Origin: Acytostelium subglobosum LB1
Taxonomy: Eukaryota > Evosea > Eumycetozoa > Acytosteliales > Acytosteliaceae
DNA: 64,000 nt
Direction of reading: 5' to 3'
Assembly (NCBI RefSeq): GCF_000787575.1
Contig: NW_012236530.1
Location: forward strand, 1-64,000
Of the stretch, positions 42,897 through 54,570 are shown in pieces. The position numbers were made by a program, and so were the translations under genes. Numbering within the stretch: position 1 is the stretch's first letter; every line of letters starts with the position of its first letter. The notes beneath the pieces are model-generated. The model made no database searches. It saw only the letters and a program-made list of their open reading frames with translations, and was not told the origin of the DNA.

Positions 42897-44414
42897 CTAC
42901 AACAAAAGAACTGCCGATAATAATAGGATGACAGCATAGAAGCCTGGAACAACTGATGTTCTCCAGCCACTTGAGTGATTAGATGAGGTACTATCGTCAT
43001 GGGCACCTACTTGAGTCCTTGGTGGTGGTATCTTTGATCCTCCGCGGCTTGGCGAGGACAGATCGTCTGATCCATCGGTGGTGCCACCAGATGTCACACT
43101 GGCTCCAGTTGATGTTCCTGTCGATGGTGAGTGTGGACGAGGACCTCCTTCATTGGGTGATGGAAGAGGTGGTAGCGTGACAATTCCCTTTGGTGGCTCT
43201 CCAACGGTATCATCGAATACCCAATGAACATTGGCCACCTTCAACATTACTCCGGTGCCTTGGATGTTCTGGAAGACCACTGCTGATTCGGTCGCGTGAG
43301 CTCCAAGTTCGACCATACTGACATTGTAAGTCTCAAACTTGGTGTCGATTGCGATACTGAGGTTCTTGTCACTGTTCAATGAAAGGGCAAACACTGCGTT
43401 GCTAACGTTTGACATGGCATCAAACTGTAGAGCAATGATATTTCCTGTTGGTACTGGGTTGAGGCTGGACATCTTGAGTCCTCCCAAGGGCTCCAATCCA
43501 ATGGCAATGTTGGTACCAGTGGTCACTGATGTATCCGTATAGGTCTTCTCACTTGAGTGCCAGCTGGCATCAAACCATCCTTGAGCCAAAGCATTATCAT
43601 AGATGGCTGGTGATGCGGCTGGTGCACCACATGGAGCTTCGAGAGCATCTTGGACAAAGGCTGGTACTACAAGAGGAGCAGTGGGTGGGTCATCCAAAGA
43701 TACAATGGCTTGCTCATTGGTCTGCGATGTGATTCTCATCTTTGATGGGAAGCTGAAAGCAGTTGCAGCCTTGTTCCAAACCCAGAGACCACCTTGATAC
43801 TTCATCTTGGTGTAGACACCGGCAACAGTGACCTCAACTGACTTTATAGGCAGAGAGTAACCAGACAGACCAGCACTAAAGTAGTACTGATAGGAGCCAG
43901 TGTCGGCTGGGATCATGGTGACCTTGAAGTCATCAAACAATGGACAGGCAACCATTTGGTAGCCAACATTGTACATGGTTGATAGGGACGCACCATTGAT
44001 CTTTTGGAAATCCTTTGGCGAGATGATAAAGTGCGCATGAGTGGTCTGTGTGCACAGTGCCACTGAATTGCAGCTGTCCACAACCTTGACCAATGTGGAA
44101 CCTGATGGACCAGTCAGATTGAAACAAGTTCCACACATTCCAGAGCCTGATTGAGCATTCATATAGAACTTGTTCAAACCTGCAACACCAATCTCAGATG
44201 GTGTTGGCAAGGTGCATGCTCCTTGTCCATCGGACCAATTGGCATAGGCATCATTGTATATCGCGGATCCAACCTAGAGATTCATAATGTTAGTAAGTTG
44301 TTACGTTGTTTGAGAGTGAATGTTTGAACTTACTCCACATCCTGACAATGCTTCTTGTGATCGGACTATTACTATTGAAAATACTACTAGTAGTATTAGA
44401 GATGATTTAATCAT
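42897..44414 (-). CDS. Expansin-like GPI-anchored protein B
   Basis: Two exons, 44414-44334 and 44273-42897, 485 residues. Signal peptide M-I-K-S-S-L-I-L-L-V-V-F-S. The barrel domain reads C-G-T-C-F-N-L-T-G-P, V-V-D-S-C-N, A-H-F-I-I-S-P-K-D-F. The intron position, after the L-S-G-C-G / L-G-A-C-G motif, is identical in protein A, proving common descent. The middle and C-terminal region (F-D-D-T-V-G-E-P-P) parallels A. The Ser/Thr/Gly stalk ends in F-Y-A-V-I-L-L-L-S-A-V-L-L-L, a GPI-type tail. Likely acts on cellulose at the cell surface or wall. The two genes have diverged strongly outside the cysteines, so the duplication is old. Confidence 0.9.
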
Positions 44415-44811
44415 GATGTAATGGAAAGTTAATAAACTAAACTTTAAAGTTAGGGATGTATTATTATTATTATTGTTTGTCGGTAGGTTGAATAACTATT
44501 ATAAACACATAAATATGTGGATGGTATAAAGTACTGGAATGGTTTGGTTGAATTATTGACTGGATTGATTGATTGATTGTGGACTGGATGGTCGGACCAA
44601 TATTACTCGTCCTGTTTCCGTAAACAATCATCATCATCGGTGTGAGTGTGACTTGCCAAGCCCACATCATCACATATCATTCGTTGGCAACCAGACACCA
44701 ACCACATATGGATCAGTATAATCATTTCAGGTGTCGTAATATCTCTCACTTTGTGATGTGTGAGTGTCTGTGTTTGATCTATTCATTAATTGAGTATCAT
44801 CACACATATAA

Positions 44812-44842
<31 letters not shown>

Positions 44843-45203
44843 CACACAAGAAGTGCGTGATGATGTTATGAACAATTATTATTGTCAATGGCATCTGTCC
44901 TTTATTGTATCGCTTCCATAGTTGCTTTTAATTTGGACCACCAGTGTGTCCAAACAAACAGAGACATGCAGAAGAAGACGAATGAATGTTCATGACGCGT
45001 CCAAATGTCCTTCCACAGGACAGAATGAACATCAATGGGTCCGTCCGGACGGGAAGTCATGACCTCTCGCTTGATTAATATGTGTGTTGGTTTCCATAAT
45101 AATGGAATTGTGTTGTTGTTGGTTTGATGGTTGGTTGGTTGGTTTTAGGGAAATAATACTACACAGCAATGATGCTGATCAATAGTACAAGTGCCCCATT
45201 CCT
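44415..45203. other. Intergenic region with AC microsatellite
   Basis: About 0.8 kb with a CA run at 44812-44839 and short CAT and GTT runs. No supported gene or RNA. Confidence 0.5.
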
Positions 45204-46700
45204 TTACATAGAGTTGGTGGATGTTGATGTTGATGACGTTGTCTTTGGTCTCTCACGATGACACTTTGCACAATCACACTTGAAGCCATAAGTGACCAAC
45301 TCTTGCTCTCTCTCTTCAAATGGTGTGTTCTCATCTATGTATGTGTGGAATAACTCCTCGCCTGGCTCTATCCTCCTCAATGCCTTGATGTACGCTTGAT
45401 TGGTGCCCTCGAATGCCACCAGACAGTTTGGTTCGCAACTGTGATTGACCATGGCCTGCAGACCGAACAAGCCAAATCCATCAAACTCTGGGAAGACCTC
45501 CTCTTCCTCTTCCTCCTCATCGTCATCGTTGCCATCAACCTCCATCTTGGTGTCAGAGTGCTGCTCCAGTCTCCTTCTTTGCTCCTCTTCCTCCTCCTCT
45601 TCCTCCTCTTCGCTCTTGCCTTGACTGTGACCATGTGCGTGCTCATTACCATGACTGTGACTATGGCAATTTGAATGGTCGTGATGGTCATGCTTATGAT
45701 CATCATTCATATGGTTGTGATCGTGATGGTTGCAGTCAGTCTCGTCGCAGTCCTCCTCTTGCTCCATGTGGTACTGTCTGAATGCACCGACCACGCCCTT
45801 GAGTACGTTGTTTGAGTGCTTCTTGTACTGCTCTGGTGCAGACATATCGTCTAGTTCGCGACGGAACATCTCGAGTGGTGATTTAAAGCGGATGCTATTA
45901 TCGTTCATCTCTAGCATGCCGAGAACGTGGCTGTAGAACTCCATGCTGAGCAGAGTGCTGATGAACTGCTGGTCGTTGGTCTTGGGATGCGATGTGAGAA
46001 CAGGCACCAATGCCTTCTGAAGCAACGCCAGTGACTCGGTGGCCCATTGCTTGGCCTCTTGCTCGGTGAAATTACCATCGACACGAACCTCCCACCATAC
46101 GCGATGAGCATACTGACGGAACAGTTCCTGACAGATGATGTCAATGATGCGTGGCTCGCCTGGTGCTGCCTCCTTGGCGTGCACCACCGTAGATATAAGG
46201 TAGGCAATAACCTGTGCACCCAAGAAGAACAACTCGTTCGTCTCAATAGCGTGCTTCTTAAACTGATAGAGTGCGCTGGTCTCTGGTGTATGCTCGCCCA
46301 CGCACAGGATCTGGTGGTGATTCTGGAAGGCCGTCTGACGGCATGCCTCTGAACAGTACTTCTCACCACACTTGGCAAAGCAGCTGAGCACCGCAGTCTG
46401 GAACTCGTGTGGTGTGGCTGTGGTGTTGTCGGGCAGAGGCACCAGCTCGGTCTTGTCCTTGAGGTTGAACAGGCGGCGATAGTGATTAATCTGACGGTTG
46501 AGTGAGCCGAGGAAGCGGAAGCAATTGCCACAGGTCCATGCAATTGGTCTGTTATAGACATGTTGCACAGCAAACAGGGGTGGTTCCGTGAAGATAACCT
46601 CATCCTTCTCGAACTGCTTCTCGGCAAACAGGCCTCTTCCCTTGGCTTCGCTAATGAATCTGCGTGTTACCACTCCTGGAATCGAGAATCTAACGTCCAT
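45204..46700 (-). CDS. SMYD5-like SET/MYND protein with a His-rich insert
   Basis: 498 residues from M-D-V-R-F-S-I-P-G-V. The SET domain is split in the SMYD manner: G-R-G-L-F-A-E near the start; a Cys cluster (C-G-N-C, C-A-K/K-C-G-E-K-Y-C, H-H-Q-I-L-C) in place of the MYND finger; then N-H-S-C-E-P-N-C and the tyrosine H-T-Y-I-D-E; and the post-SET zinc site C-D-C-A-K-C. The C-terminal pattern resembles SMYD5, a lysine methyltransferase of histone and ribosomal proteins. Between the halves of SET lies a long insert with about 17 His in 40 residues (D-H-N-H, H-D-H-H-D-H, H-S-H-S-H) followed by polyglutamate. The His run could bind Zn or Ni; its role is unknown. Confidence 0.88.
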   Translation of the reverse strand: MDVRFSIPGVVTRRFISEAKGRGLFAEKQFEKDEVIFTEPPLFAVQHVYNRPIAWTCGNCFRFLGSLNRQINHYRRLFNLKDKTELVPLPDNTTATPHEFQTAVLSCFAKCGEKYCSEACRQTAFQNHHQILCVGEHTPETSALYQFKKHAIETNELFFLGAQVIAYLISTVVHAKEAAPGEPRIIDIICQELFRQYAHRVWWEVRVDGNFTEQEAKQWATESLALLQKALVPVLTSHPKTNDQQFISTLLSMEFYSHVLGMLEMNDNSIRFKSPLEMFRRELDDMSAPEQYKKHSNNVLKGVVGAFRQYHMEQEEDCDETDCNHHDHNHMNDDHKHDHHDHSNCHSHSHGNEHAHGHSQGKSEEEEEEEEEEQRRRLEQHSDTKMEVDGNDDDEEEEEEEVFPEFDGFGLFGLQAMVNHSCEPNCLVAFEGTNQAYIKALRRIEPGEELFHTYIDENTPFEEREQELVTYGFKCDCAKCHRERPKTTSSTSTSTNSM

Positions 46701-47180
46701 CACTAAATGTATTGTTGTAGTTATAAATGTATTGTCTAAAAGATAAAGTATTACAATGTTGTTATGTTGAATGAAAGTAAGTGCACTTTGAGTGGTGATG
46801 AAAAAACGAACGAAAGTAATCAACATTAATCAAATTTAATCAAAAATAATGTTTTTTTTCTTGTTGATAATAAAGATAACTATGAATAATAGAGTAAAGA
46901 TAGTTTTAGTTAAAAAGTATACAAAAGTTTATTACAAACTAGTCGGCTGTCGATTGGCTTGCTGGAAGCTTTAGACTCTTCTTTGGCAAAAAAAGAGAGT
47001 GTGATAGCTCTGGATGTCGTCGTCGAGGAGGGGGAGAGCACTGGATGATATGGGCTACATTATCTATCTAGCACTGGACACCCAAGCGATCGTGGTGTAT
47101 ATTTATATAAATATATATACTTGTATGATTATGACTATGTCTATAGTTGTTGTGTGTGTTGGACAAGTTGATAAGCGAGT

Positions 47181-48233
47181 CTACGCTTTCAGACCATGTC
47201 TGTTCTTGAAGTTCTCAAGCCAGCCTGATGAAGCCTTGAACGTGTTGTTGCCCAACTGACTAGAGAAGCGCAGGGCAATGTTCTTGATCGTTTCACCATT
47301 GATTGTCTCGGTAGGATTGTTGACTCTGTACAATTCAATCTGTCGAATGATCTCTTGCTCCTGTTGTTCCGAGAACGACGCCTTGGGTCCCTTGTGCAGC
47401 TTCTTGAGCCCCTTCTTCTGGAAGGTGCGGTATTTGTCGATGTTTGCCTGCCATCTTGAGACAATGCTGCGTGAGATACCATAGGTCTCGACTACATAGG
47501 CCATGCCACGCTTCTCCTTCTCGTCGAGAATTTCCAACTTCTTATAGACCTCGTAGGACTTGCGTGCCTTCTTCAGGCCAAACACTTCCTTCTTTGGCAC
47601 CACCTTCTTTGGTACCACCTGCACAGTGGAGGAAGCACTACAACTGCTGCTGCTGGCAGAGGACATTATAGGAGATGAAGGAGCAAACATTATAGGAGAA
47701 GGAGGTGGAGAACTCATCAGTGGTGTTCTGGGGGAGTAGGCTGGACAGGGAGAGTAGCATTCAGAGGCAGCAGCGCCAGAGGCAAATGATGATCTTGGTG
47801 AGGAGGTGGAAAATGTGGATGGTAGTGGTGATGCTGGGTAGGAGAAAGCTGATGCGGCTCTGGGCGATGACATCAGAGGTGAAAGTGGTGAAAGGAGGAA
47901 TGAGTGTGCTGTGGATGATGGTGAAAAAGTGGATGAGGCTGAGGATAATGAGTGGTTGTTGTTGTTGTTGTTGGAGTTGGCAGATATAATATCATATTCA
48001 ATCAAGGATATCTGTGAAAGAGAATCCAGTGGTGATAGAACTGATTGATCAAGTGTGTAATGTGAAAGTGGTGTTGTTGTTGTTGTTGTTGTTGTTGTGT
48101 TGTTGTCTTTGTTTAATTTACTAAAGTCCAGTTTCCTAACGCGAACAACATTACTGCTGTTACTGCTGCTGCTGCTATTACTGCTATTTTCACTGTTGTT
48201 ACTGTTATCATTGATTATTAATGAAATATCCAT
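47181..48233 (-). CDS. CENP-B-type DNA-binding protein without transposase core
   Basis: 350 residues. The first 200 are low complexity (polyS, polyN, polyT, S-P-rich). Then come two helix-turn-helix units of the CENP-B/pogo type: S-Y-E-V-Y-K-K-L-E-I-L with Y-G-I-S-R-S-I-V-S-R-W, and E-I-I-R-Q-I-E-L-Y-R with S-G-W-L-E-N-F-K-N-R-H. The protein ends two residues after the second unit, where a pogo-type transposase would continue into its DDE nuclease. No nuclease motif occurs within 1 kb downstream. It is probably a domesticated transposase DNA-binding domain used as a nuclear regulator. S-P repeats could be kinase sites. Confidence 0.85.
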   Translation of the reverse strand: MDISLIINDNSNNSENSSNSSSSSNSSNVVRVRKLDFSKLNKDNNTTTTTTTTTPLSHYTLDQSVLSPLDSLSQISLIEYDIISANSNNNNNNHSLSSASSTFSPSSTAHSFLLSPLSPLMSSPRAASAFSYPASPLPSTFSTSSPRSSFASGAAASECYSPCPAYSPRTPLMSSPPPSPIMFAPSSPIMSSASSSSCSASSTVQVVPKKVVPKKEVFGLKKARKSYEVYKKLEILDEKEKRGMAYVVETYGISRSIVSRWQANIDKYRTFQKKGLKKLHKGPKASFSEQQEQEIIRQIELYRVNNPTETINGETIKNIALRFSSQLGNNTFKASSGWLENFKNRHGLKA

Positions 48234-49235
48234 TTTTGTAAATTATATATATAATCTATTATCTATTATTATTATTATTATTATTATTATTATCTGTATT
48301 GAATTATATATCTCTGTAATTAAGATGTCTAATCTAAATGGTAAAAAGGCCGGATGGTTGTTAATATATGTCCGGAACGGATGGCATTGGGGGAACAGGC
48401 ACGTGCAAGCTGATGATCAAGCATGACTCAATATGCGGGTTGTTGGCATGTGTACGTGGATCATGCGTGTATGTGTTGTTGATGCTTCTGTAATTGTTGA
48501 CCACCACTCACAAACCTTGAAACAAAAGAGAAGGGTGGCCTTACAGGAAATAGATTGGAAAAAATTTAAAAATAGAGATGATTGTGTGATGAACTTACAA
48601 TTATGAGTTTTGAATGAGTAAAAAGTGTATTGTTGATGTCGAATGTACCTGTATGTTGTGTGTATTGTTGTTGTGTTGCTCTGTTGCTGTTGTTGTTATA
48701 ACTCTTTGTGTGTATTTGATTATATCTATCTCCCTCATTAACCAAAATTATATTTATAGATTATGCCACGAAAGCAGCACCCCACATGCATTGATGAACT
48801 CTTTGAGAAGCAATATAATTCATCGAATGATTTTGGAACAAACACCCCACAAACACGCGTTGGTGCCATGATTAGCAGGTGGTGATCAACTCTCACAAAC
48901 TCGAAAATTTCAAGTTTTTTCTCACCATCGCTTGGTCGTGCAGAACGCACTCTATTACATCATCAACACAACCCCCCAGGCCTAAATTCCGGGGCTGCGC
49001 ATCAGATGCTTCTCGATGTGCTTCACTTTGGTAAAGGAAACACTTGGTTCACCAGGTGGGTTGACCTCTTGCAATCACTTGACATTCCGAGGACAGACGC
49101 ATTAATCTTTCGAACACCTAAAAGATCAAGTAGTCAGTAAGTGACGAGATAATAACAGGAATATCTATCTTTTGCCAAGAATAAGAATAAGATGAGGAAG
49201 AAGATTGCAGCAGGGATGAGGGTATACCTTTAAAC
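48234..49235. other. 1-kb gap with only small doubtful frames
   Basis: The 5' region of the CENP-B-type gene and 3' region of COG4. It contains an ATT run at 48262-48290 and GTT runs. A 40-codon plus-strand frame at 48763-48885 (M-P-R-K-Q-H-P-T-C-I-D-E) and an overlapping minus frame exist, but neither shows family resemblance. A GC-rich patch lies at 48970-49010. I cannot support a gene. Confidence 0.45.
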
Positions 49236-52149
49236 TCATAGCTTTAAGTTATGCACTGCTTGAAGTGGGAAGTCAGAGCGACGTGCTAATAAGAGTTTGA
49301 TGTCTAGTACACTGAGCTTCCATTGGTAGCCCTCTTGTGTGTAGTCCTGTATGTCGGTCACCTTGTCCATCGTTAACAGCTGAACTATTTGTTGTAGTCT
49401 TATGAACTTGTGTCTGATATTCTGTTCGCTCGTCAGCTGTACACAATGGTCGATGATCTTTCTAATGTCCTTTGACAACTGCAATGCTCCCAAGAAGTTG
49501 AACCTACATAATGTAAGCGTTGTATGTTAGAATGATCAAGACAAACAATAACAACATGTGACAGAGACAGATGTTCTTACTTCTTCTGTTTGATGTGGTC
49601 CTCCAAAGTGGCGGCCACATGGCTTGAAAGATGGTTGATCAACTTGTCGAATATTGATGTTAACAGAATAGACTATTTAAATTTGACATGCCAAAGGTTA
49701 GTAACATTGGTTGGTTGGTCTGGTCTACTATATTCATTCATACCTTGTATGGACTCAGTAGGTCATCGAAAGAGTCGAGAAAGTCCTGTGCGAATGGATC
49801 ATTGATCTCGTATCGTTCGTACTCTTGATCATTGATCTCATAGTGGATATGGTTGATAGGGAATATCAACTGGTTGATAGGTATTGATAATATCTGTACA
49901 ATTTTCTCTACATTCTCCTGATTATATGTTTGTTGATGTTAGTGATATAGTCCATCTTTGACCAACAATATATATCATACCTTTAGCAATGTCTCCATAC
50001 GATCACTTAGTGTTGTTAAGCTGTCTCCATTGATACACATGGTGATCATCTTGACCTCGTCATCGGTAGTCAATCTTTGGTTGGTGAGATCGACCAGCTC
50101 TCTCTGCATCTGTGCAATGTACGTGTTGGTCGTACACATGTCGTTCAGGATAACGAGGAAGTAGTCACGCTTCTTATCAAAGTCACCTCCATATGTCTGC
50201 TTGAGAAGTATTTCAATATACTATTCATATTGCCAATGGATTAATGTCAATAACATGGTGGATGGCTGGGACTCTGGCCAAACTAACCAACTAACTTACA
50301 GGTATATATAAAGAGTCAAAGTTTGAAGAGGTAAGGTTGATGGTGGCACATATACTTGGTGAACACAATGATGATATGGATCGACTGACCACTTTGCGGA
50401 ATACAAAGAATATGTCATCGACCTTGGACGATGTTTCAATGTCTCTAATCGATAGATCTGTTGTCTTGTTTGTCGCAGAGGTCATCGCAGAAGCAGCAGC
50501 ACCTTGACCTTGATTAAGATTCTTTGGATTCTTTAGACTCTTTAGCATTTGTCCAATATCATCCATGTACAACGCCATTGAGAATGACAACTGGAAGTAC
50601 TGTGTCTCCAATGATATATAGTTGTTCATGATGTCCTGTACCCTGCTCTTGAGTAGGTTCAACTCAACAAGTTTGGATGATTCCTGAAGCAAATATGATG
50701 GTCAGTCAAGCGGAAGGAGGTGGACGGAGCAACAACTGTTATGATACCTACAGGTGTGTTCTCCTTGATAAAGTTTGAATACTTGAATGATATCTCTGAT
50801 ATGGCACTCAGACCATCCAACAGCTCGTCAACACCCAATAGGTACTGAATGGAATCAATATACTCCTGATTGGTCTCCATATTCATTATCAAGTCTTCCA
50901 TGTGACTGTTGGCATCATTATACTTGGCGAGCTATATTGCAAAATGATGATTATTTAGTTGATTGTTGTCCTCTTCCTCTCTCTACACACGATGGTGTCA
51001 CTACCTACCAGTGTTTGATCCTTTAGTCTATCTTGAATGATTGTAAATATTTGGTCTAGGTACATTGATGATTGATTGTGAAGTGGAATGGTCATGTTGG
51101 ACGCTTGCCACTCCTTCAGCTTGACCTTCTTATTCTTCTCAAGTATGGTTGTGTTCCAACTCCACTGCTTGGAGATTATATGGCTGATGTTGTTTGTTTT
51201 GTTCACCACCAACATCAGTATCTTATAGAGTGCCTGCCAGCAGTTGTGCATAGCCTTTATCCTGTTGGCCAAGTCATTCGATTGTATCAAACCATTGGTT
51301 CGCAGCAGTTCTTTGATCAATGGTTGTATATCGGCAAGAACCTGCTTGGCATGGTACTGTGTGAACAATTGAAAGCCATCATCCTGCTGCTCATGGTGCG
51401 ATGGCGTTGATTCTGAGCCAGATGATCGTGAACGGTGATTGAGCATCAGATAGCGGGTCTGTTGAATGATCGACAGTATCAAAGTGATCTCGAGCAGTTG
51501 TGTCTCATTGGCGGCTCGTGTCGCCTCGTCAGCCTTGAGTCGAACACTCTGATAGAGATCCTCGAGCTTGTTCATCGTTGGCAATTGATATGAGGTCTGT
51601 AGTTGATTGTAAGTGGTGCTATCGGTGTTTGAATGTGCAGCGCCATGGCTCAATGCCTCTATCGTTATAAAGACAAATTGCTTCAGCTGTTTCAATGCAT
51701 CTGTATAATCTGTCTTTTGTAGTCTATCATTTATAATGGCCAACATCAAGTCAAGATCACTCTGTGACTTGTTGATGTTCTAATCAAGTTGATTGTTTGA
51801 TTGATGTGTAAGTGATAGATCAATGGTTCAACATAAAGATGATAACATTGCCTACCATTGAATGTATGAACTGATTCAAGTCGTCGACATCTTGTGATTG
51901 AGTAGTCTTCTGTTTCTGTTGTTGTTGTGTTTGTTGATTTTGTTGAGGTGATGTTGTTGTTGTTGTCGATGTTGTATCATTCGATGACAGAGTCGAACTA
52001 ATCTTATTCAACAAGTATCCAAACATTATATTAATAATTGTATAACATGTAGAGATAAACACATTGAATCGTAATGAATGATTGCGGTGAAGTTGAAACC
52101 CCTTAAGTACATTGGACATGAACATTGCATTTGTTTCCAGTGATTTCAT
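49236..52149 (-). CDS. cog4: Conserved oligomeric Golgi complex subunit 4
   Basis: Eight exons: 52149-51856, 51779-51009, 50931-50752, 50683-50300, 50220-49981, 49917-49744, 49672-49581, 49503-49236; 800 residues (human 785). COG tethers retrograde vesicles at the Golgi. Diagnostic blocks: V-D-D-I-F-F-V-F-R-K-V-V-S-R-S near 550, I-N-D-P-F-A-Q-D-F near 680, and the C-terminal F-N-F-L-G-A-L-Q-L-S-K-D-I-R with W-K-L-S-V-L-D-I-K. The N-terminus is shorter and carries a T/Q-rich stretch; an additional upstream exon with another ATG is possible. Introns are 70-85 bp. Confidence 0.9.
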
Positions 52150-52437
52150 GTGGCAATCAAGAGAGATAATTGTAGTAGTCAAAGTTATATATTATTGTAT
52201 AAGATTGGTATTTATTTGGAAGTATAGTACAACCGAGTTGAATATATATAAGTTATAAGTGTGCACAGTGTGCTTGGGTCTACCAATATGTCGGTAGACA
52301 GGTGTGAATAGTAGCGCTTGTCTTGAACGGCTTCTGTACAAGGCTCGGCGCGGCTGTATAATGTGGTGTATGTGTGAATGATTGGAGAGGATGTTGTTGT
52401 GTTGTTGTTGTATGTTGTTATAGTCGATATTGGTTAT

Positions 52438-54359
52438 TTAAAAGTGTGGAGCGTTGAGGATGACAGCCATGGTGAGACCTCCGATGGCAGCGGCAATGGG
52501 GATGGTGAAGACCCAGGCCATGAAGAGGAGACCAACACGCTGCCAGTTGACAGCCTTGAAGGTGGCATTGCACAGACCGACTCCGACGGTGGCACCGGTG
52601 ATGGCCATCGAGGTGGACACTGGGAGAGAGAACTGGGAGAAGATGAGAATGGTGATGGCAGCACCGAGCTCCATTGAGCATCCACGGGATGGCGAATGGT
52701 AGGTGAGCTTGTTACCCATGACCTTCATAATGTTGTAACCGTAGGTGACCAGACCGATCGAGATACAGCCAGAGAGGACAGCGAGTTGCCAGATTGGGAC
52801 GGAGGCCTTGGCTGCAGCAGCATCACCAGTGGACCAGGCGGCGTAGATGACAGCCCATGGACCGACAGAGTTACCAATGTCGTTGGCACCGTGAGCAAAG
52901 GAGGCAGTGCAGGCAGTAATGATCTGGACGAAGGAGTAGGTGTGCTCAACCTCGTTGGGGTACTTGGTGGCATGCTCGTAGACTCTCTCCATACGTCTAC
53001 CCTCTGGGGTACCGGCAACGGAGGTCTGGGCAGCGTGGATGTCGTAGTGGAGTCCGTAGAGGGCACCGGCGACAATGTAGGCTGGGATACGCTTGAAGAA
53101 GATCTTGAGGTTCTTGGTCTCGTAGATCTCACCTGGTCCCATTTGGTTCTCGTGGAGGGTACGCATGGCCCAGCCGAGTGGACCGCTCATCTTTCTAAGC
53201 TTGGCGTTCAATCTGTCCTTGCCGTCTTGGACGAGGTCGTCGTAGGACTTGGTGAGCTTGACATCGTTGGATGGGGATGGGGTGATGGCACCCATCTCGA
53301 CGTCCTTTCCAGAGGTCTCCATATCCTTGACAGAGTCGACGTCTGACTTCTCGTCATCCTCCTCCTCGTGTTGGACGACAGCGTAGTTTGGAACCTTGGC
53401 CTTGTCAGCAACGTCTGGGGTCTTGCGCCAGAAGAGGGCTGGACCCAAGAAGGCGTGGTACCATCTGATGGTGGCGTCTCTCTTGATGACCTTGGTGTGG
53501 AGGTATGGAACGAAGAAGATGGCAGACAGGATGAAGAGACCACCACCGGTTCCGAGGGTGACCGCAGCAATGTACCAGGCTGGCTTCTTGTTGAGGCCGA
53601 GGTTTGGTGAACCCTTGTAGACGATGGATAGGGTACAGATGGTACCGGCGATCAGGAAGAAGAATGGCGAGGTGTAGACAGCCCATGGCACTGGGTTCTC
53701 ACGCTTGAGAACGACGAACTTGATCAGCAAGAAGATGATGGAAGCGAAACATCCAGAGATGAATGGAGCCATACCGAGACCGGCAAAGATGGCAGCAAGA
53801 CCCTTTCCGTTGTTCCAGCCCCACTGGACGCCGCCGAAACCGACGGTGGCAATACCGACACCGGCAACAGCAGAGATGAGCGAGTAGGTGGAGGAGACGT
53901 GAGCAGACTTGCGAGTGCACCAGAGCACCCAGACAGAGGTACCGACGAGAGCACAGGTGAAGGCGAGCATCTGGACACCAGCGTTGTTCTGGAAGGCAGA
54001 GTTGGGGATGATACCGTTCTTGATGGTCTCAGCAGTACGAGCACCGACAGTAATGGCTCCGAGCATTTCAAAGATGGTACCGAGGACCATAGCCTGACGG
54101 TAAGAGATGGAACGGGACGACACAGAGGTAGCCCAAGCGTTGGCGACATCATCTATTCAATCAGATTCAGAGAAAGATAGAAGGAAAGAGAGAGGGAGAG
54201 AAGAGAGTAGAGTAGAGAGGTGTCAGAGATTGTACCATTCTCACAAATCAAGATCAAGGGCTATGATGTAGCAATCAACTTACTGGCACCGTTGTTGAAG
54301 GCGTCAATCATGGCAAAGATAGTGCCAATGGCAAAGATGTAGGTGTATATGTGAATCAT
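52438..54359 (-). CDS. PiT-family (SLC20/PHO-4) phosphate transporter
   Basis: Two exons, 54359-54284 and 54152-52438, 596 residues. The first PiT repeat signature G-A-N-D-V-A-N-A spans the splice junction, and the second, A-H-G-A-N-D-I-G-N-S, is near the C-terminal half. About ten hydrophobic helices flank a cytosolic loop of about 120 residues (K-A-K-V-P-N-Y-A-V-V through polar D/E/S text). Such proteins import phosphate with Na+ or H+ at the plasma membrane. The coding DNA is markedly more GC-rich than neighbours, with strong codon bias, suggesting high expression. The intron and 5' leader are purine-rich on the plus strand. Confidence 0.94.
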
Positions 54360-54369
54360 GGTTGTCGTG

Positions 54370-54570
54370 AGCAATCAGTTGCAGAAACCAGAGCAGAGAG
54401 AGAGAAGAAAGAGATGGAGAGAGGTATAAAGGAAGAAGAAGAGAGAGATCTGTTTGAGAAGCAGAAAGAGAAACAAGAAGTTAGAGAGAGGAGAGAGTAA
54501 GAGAGGAGAGAGAAGGAAGAGAGAGAAGAAGTAAAGGGAGAGAGGAGAGCAAGAGAGAGGAGAGTAGGAG
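54370..54570. repeat. Homopurine GA tract before the PiT gene
   Basis: Roughly 200 bp almost entirely of G and A on the plus strand, directly upstream of the PiT ATG, so the sense leader is polypyrimidine. A smaller tract (54172-54223) lies in the PiT intron. Confidence 0.8.

Noticed and set aside
48763-48885. 40-codon plus-strand ORF in the 1-kb gap
   Set aside because: Short, no homology, and overlapped by an equally open minus frame.
52696-53346. 216-codon plus-strand frame opposite the PiT gene
   Set aside because: GC-rich codon bias of the transporter removes antisense stops; composition is not protein-like and no homology is visible.
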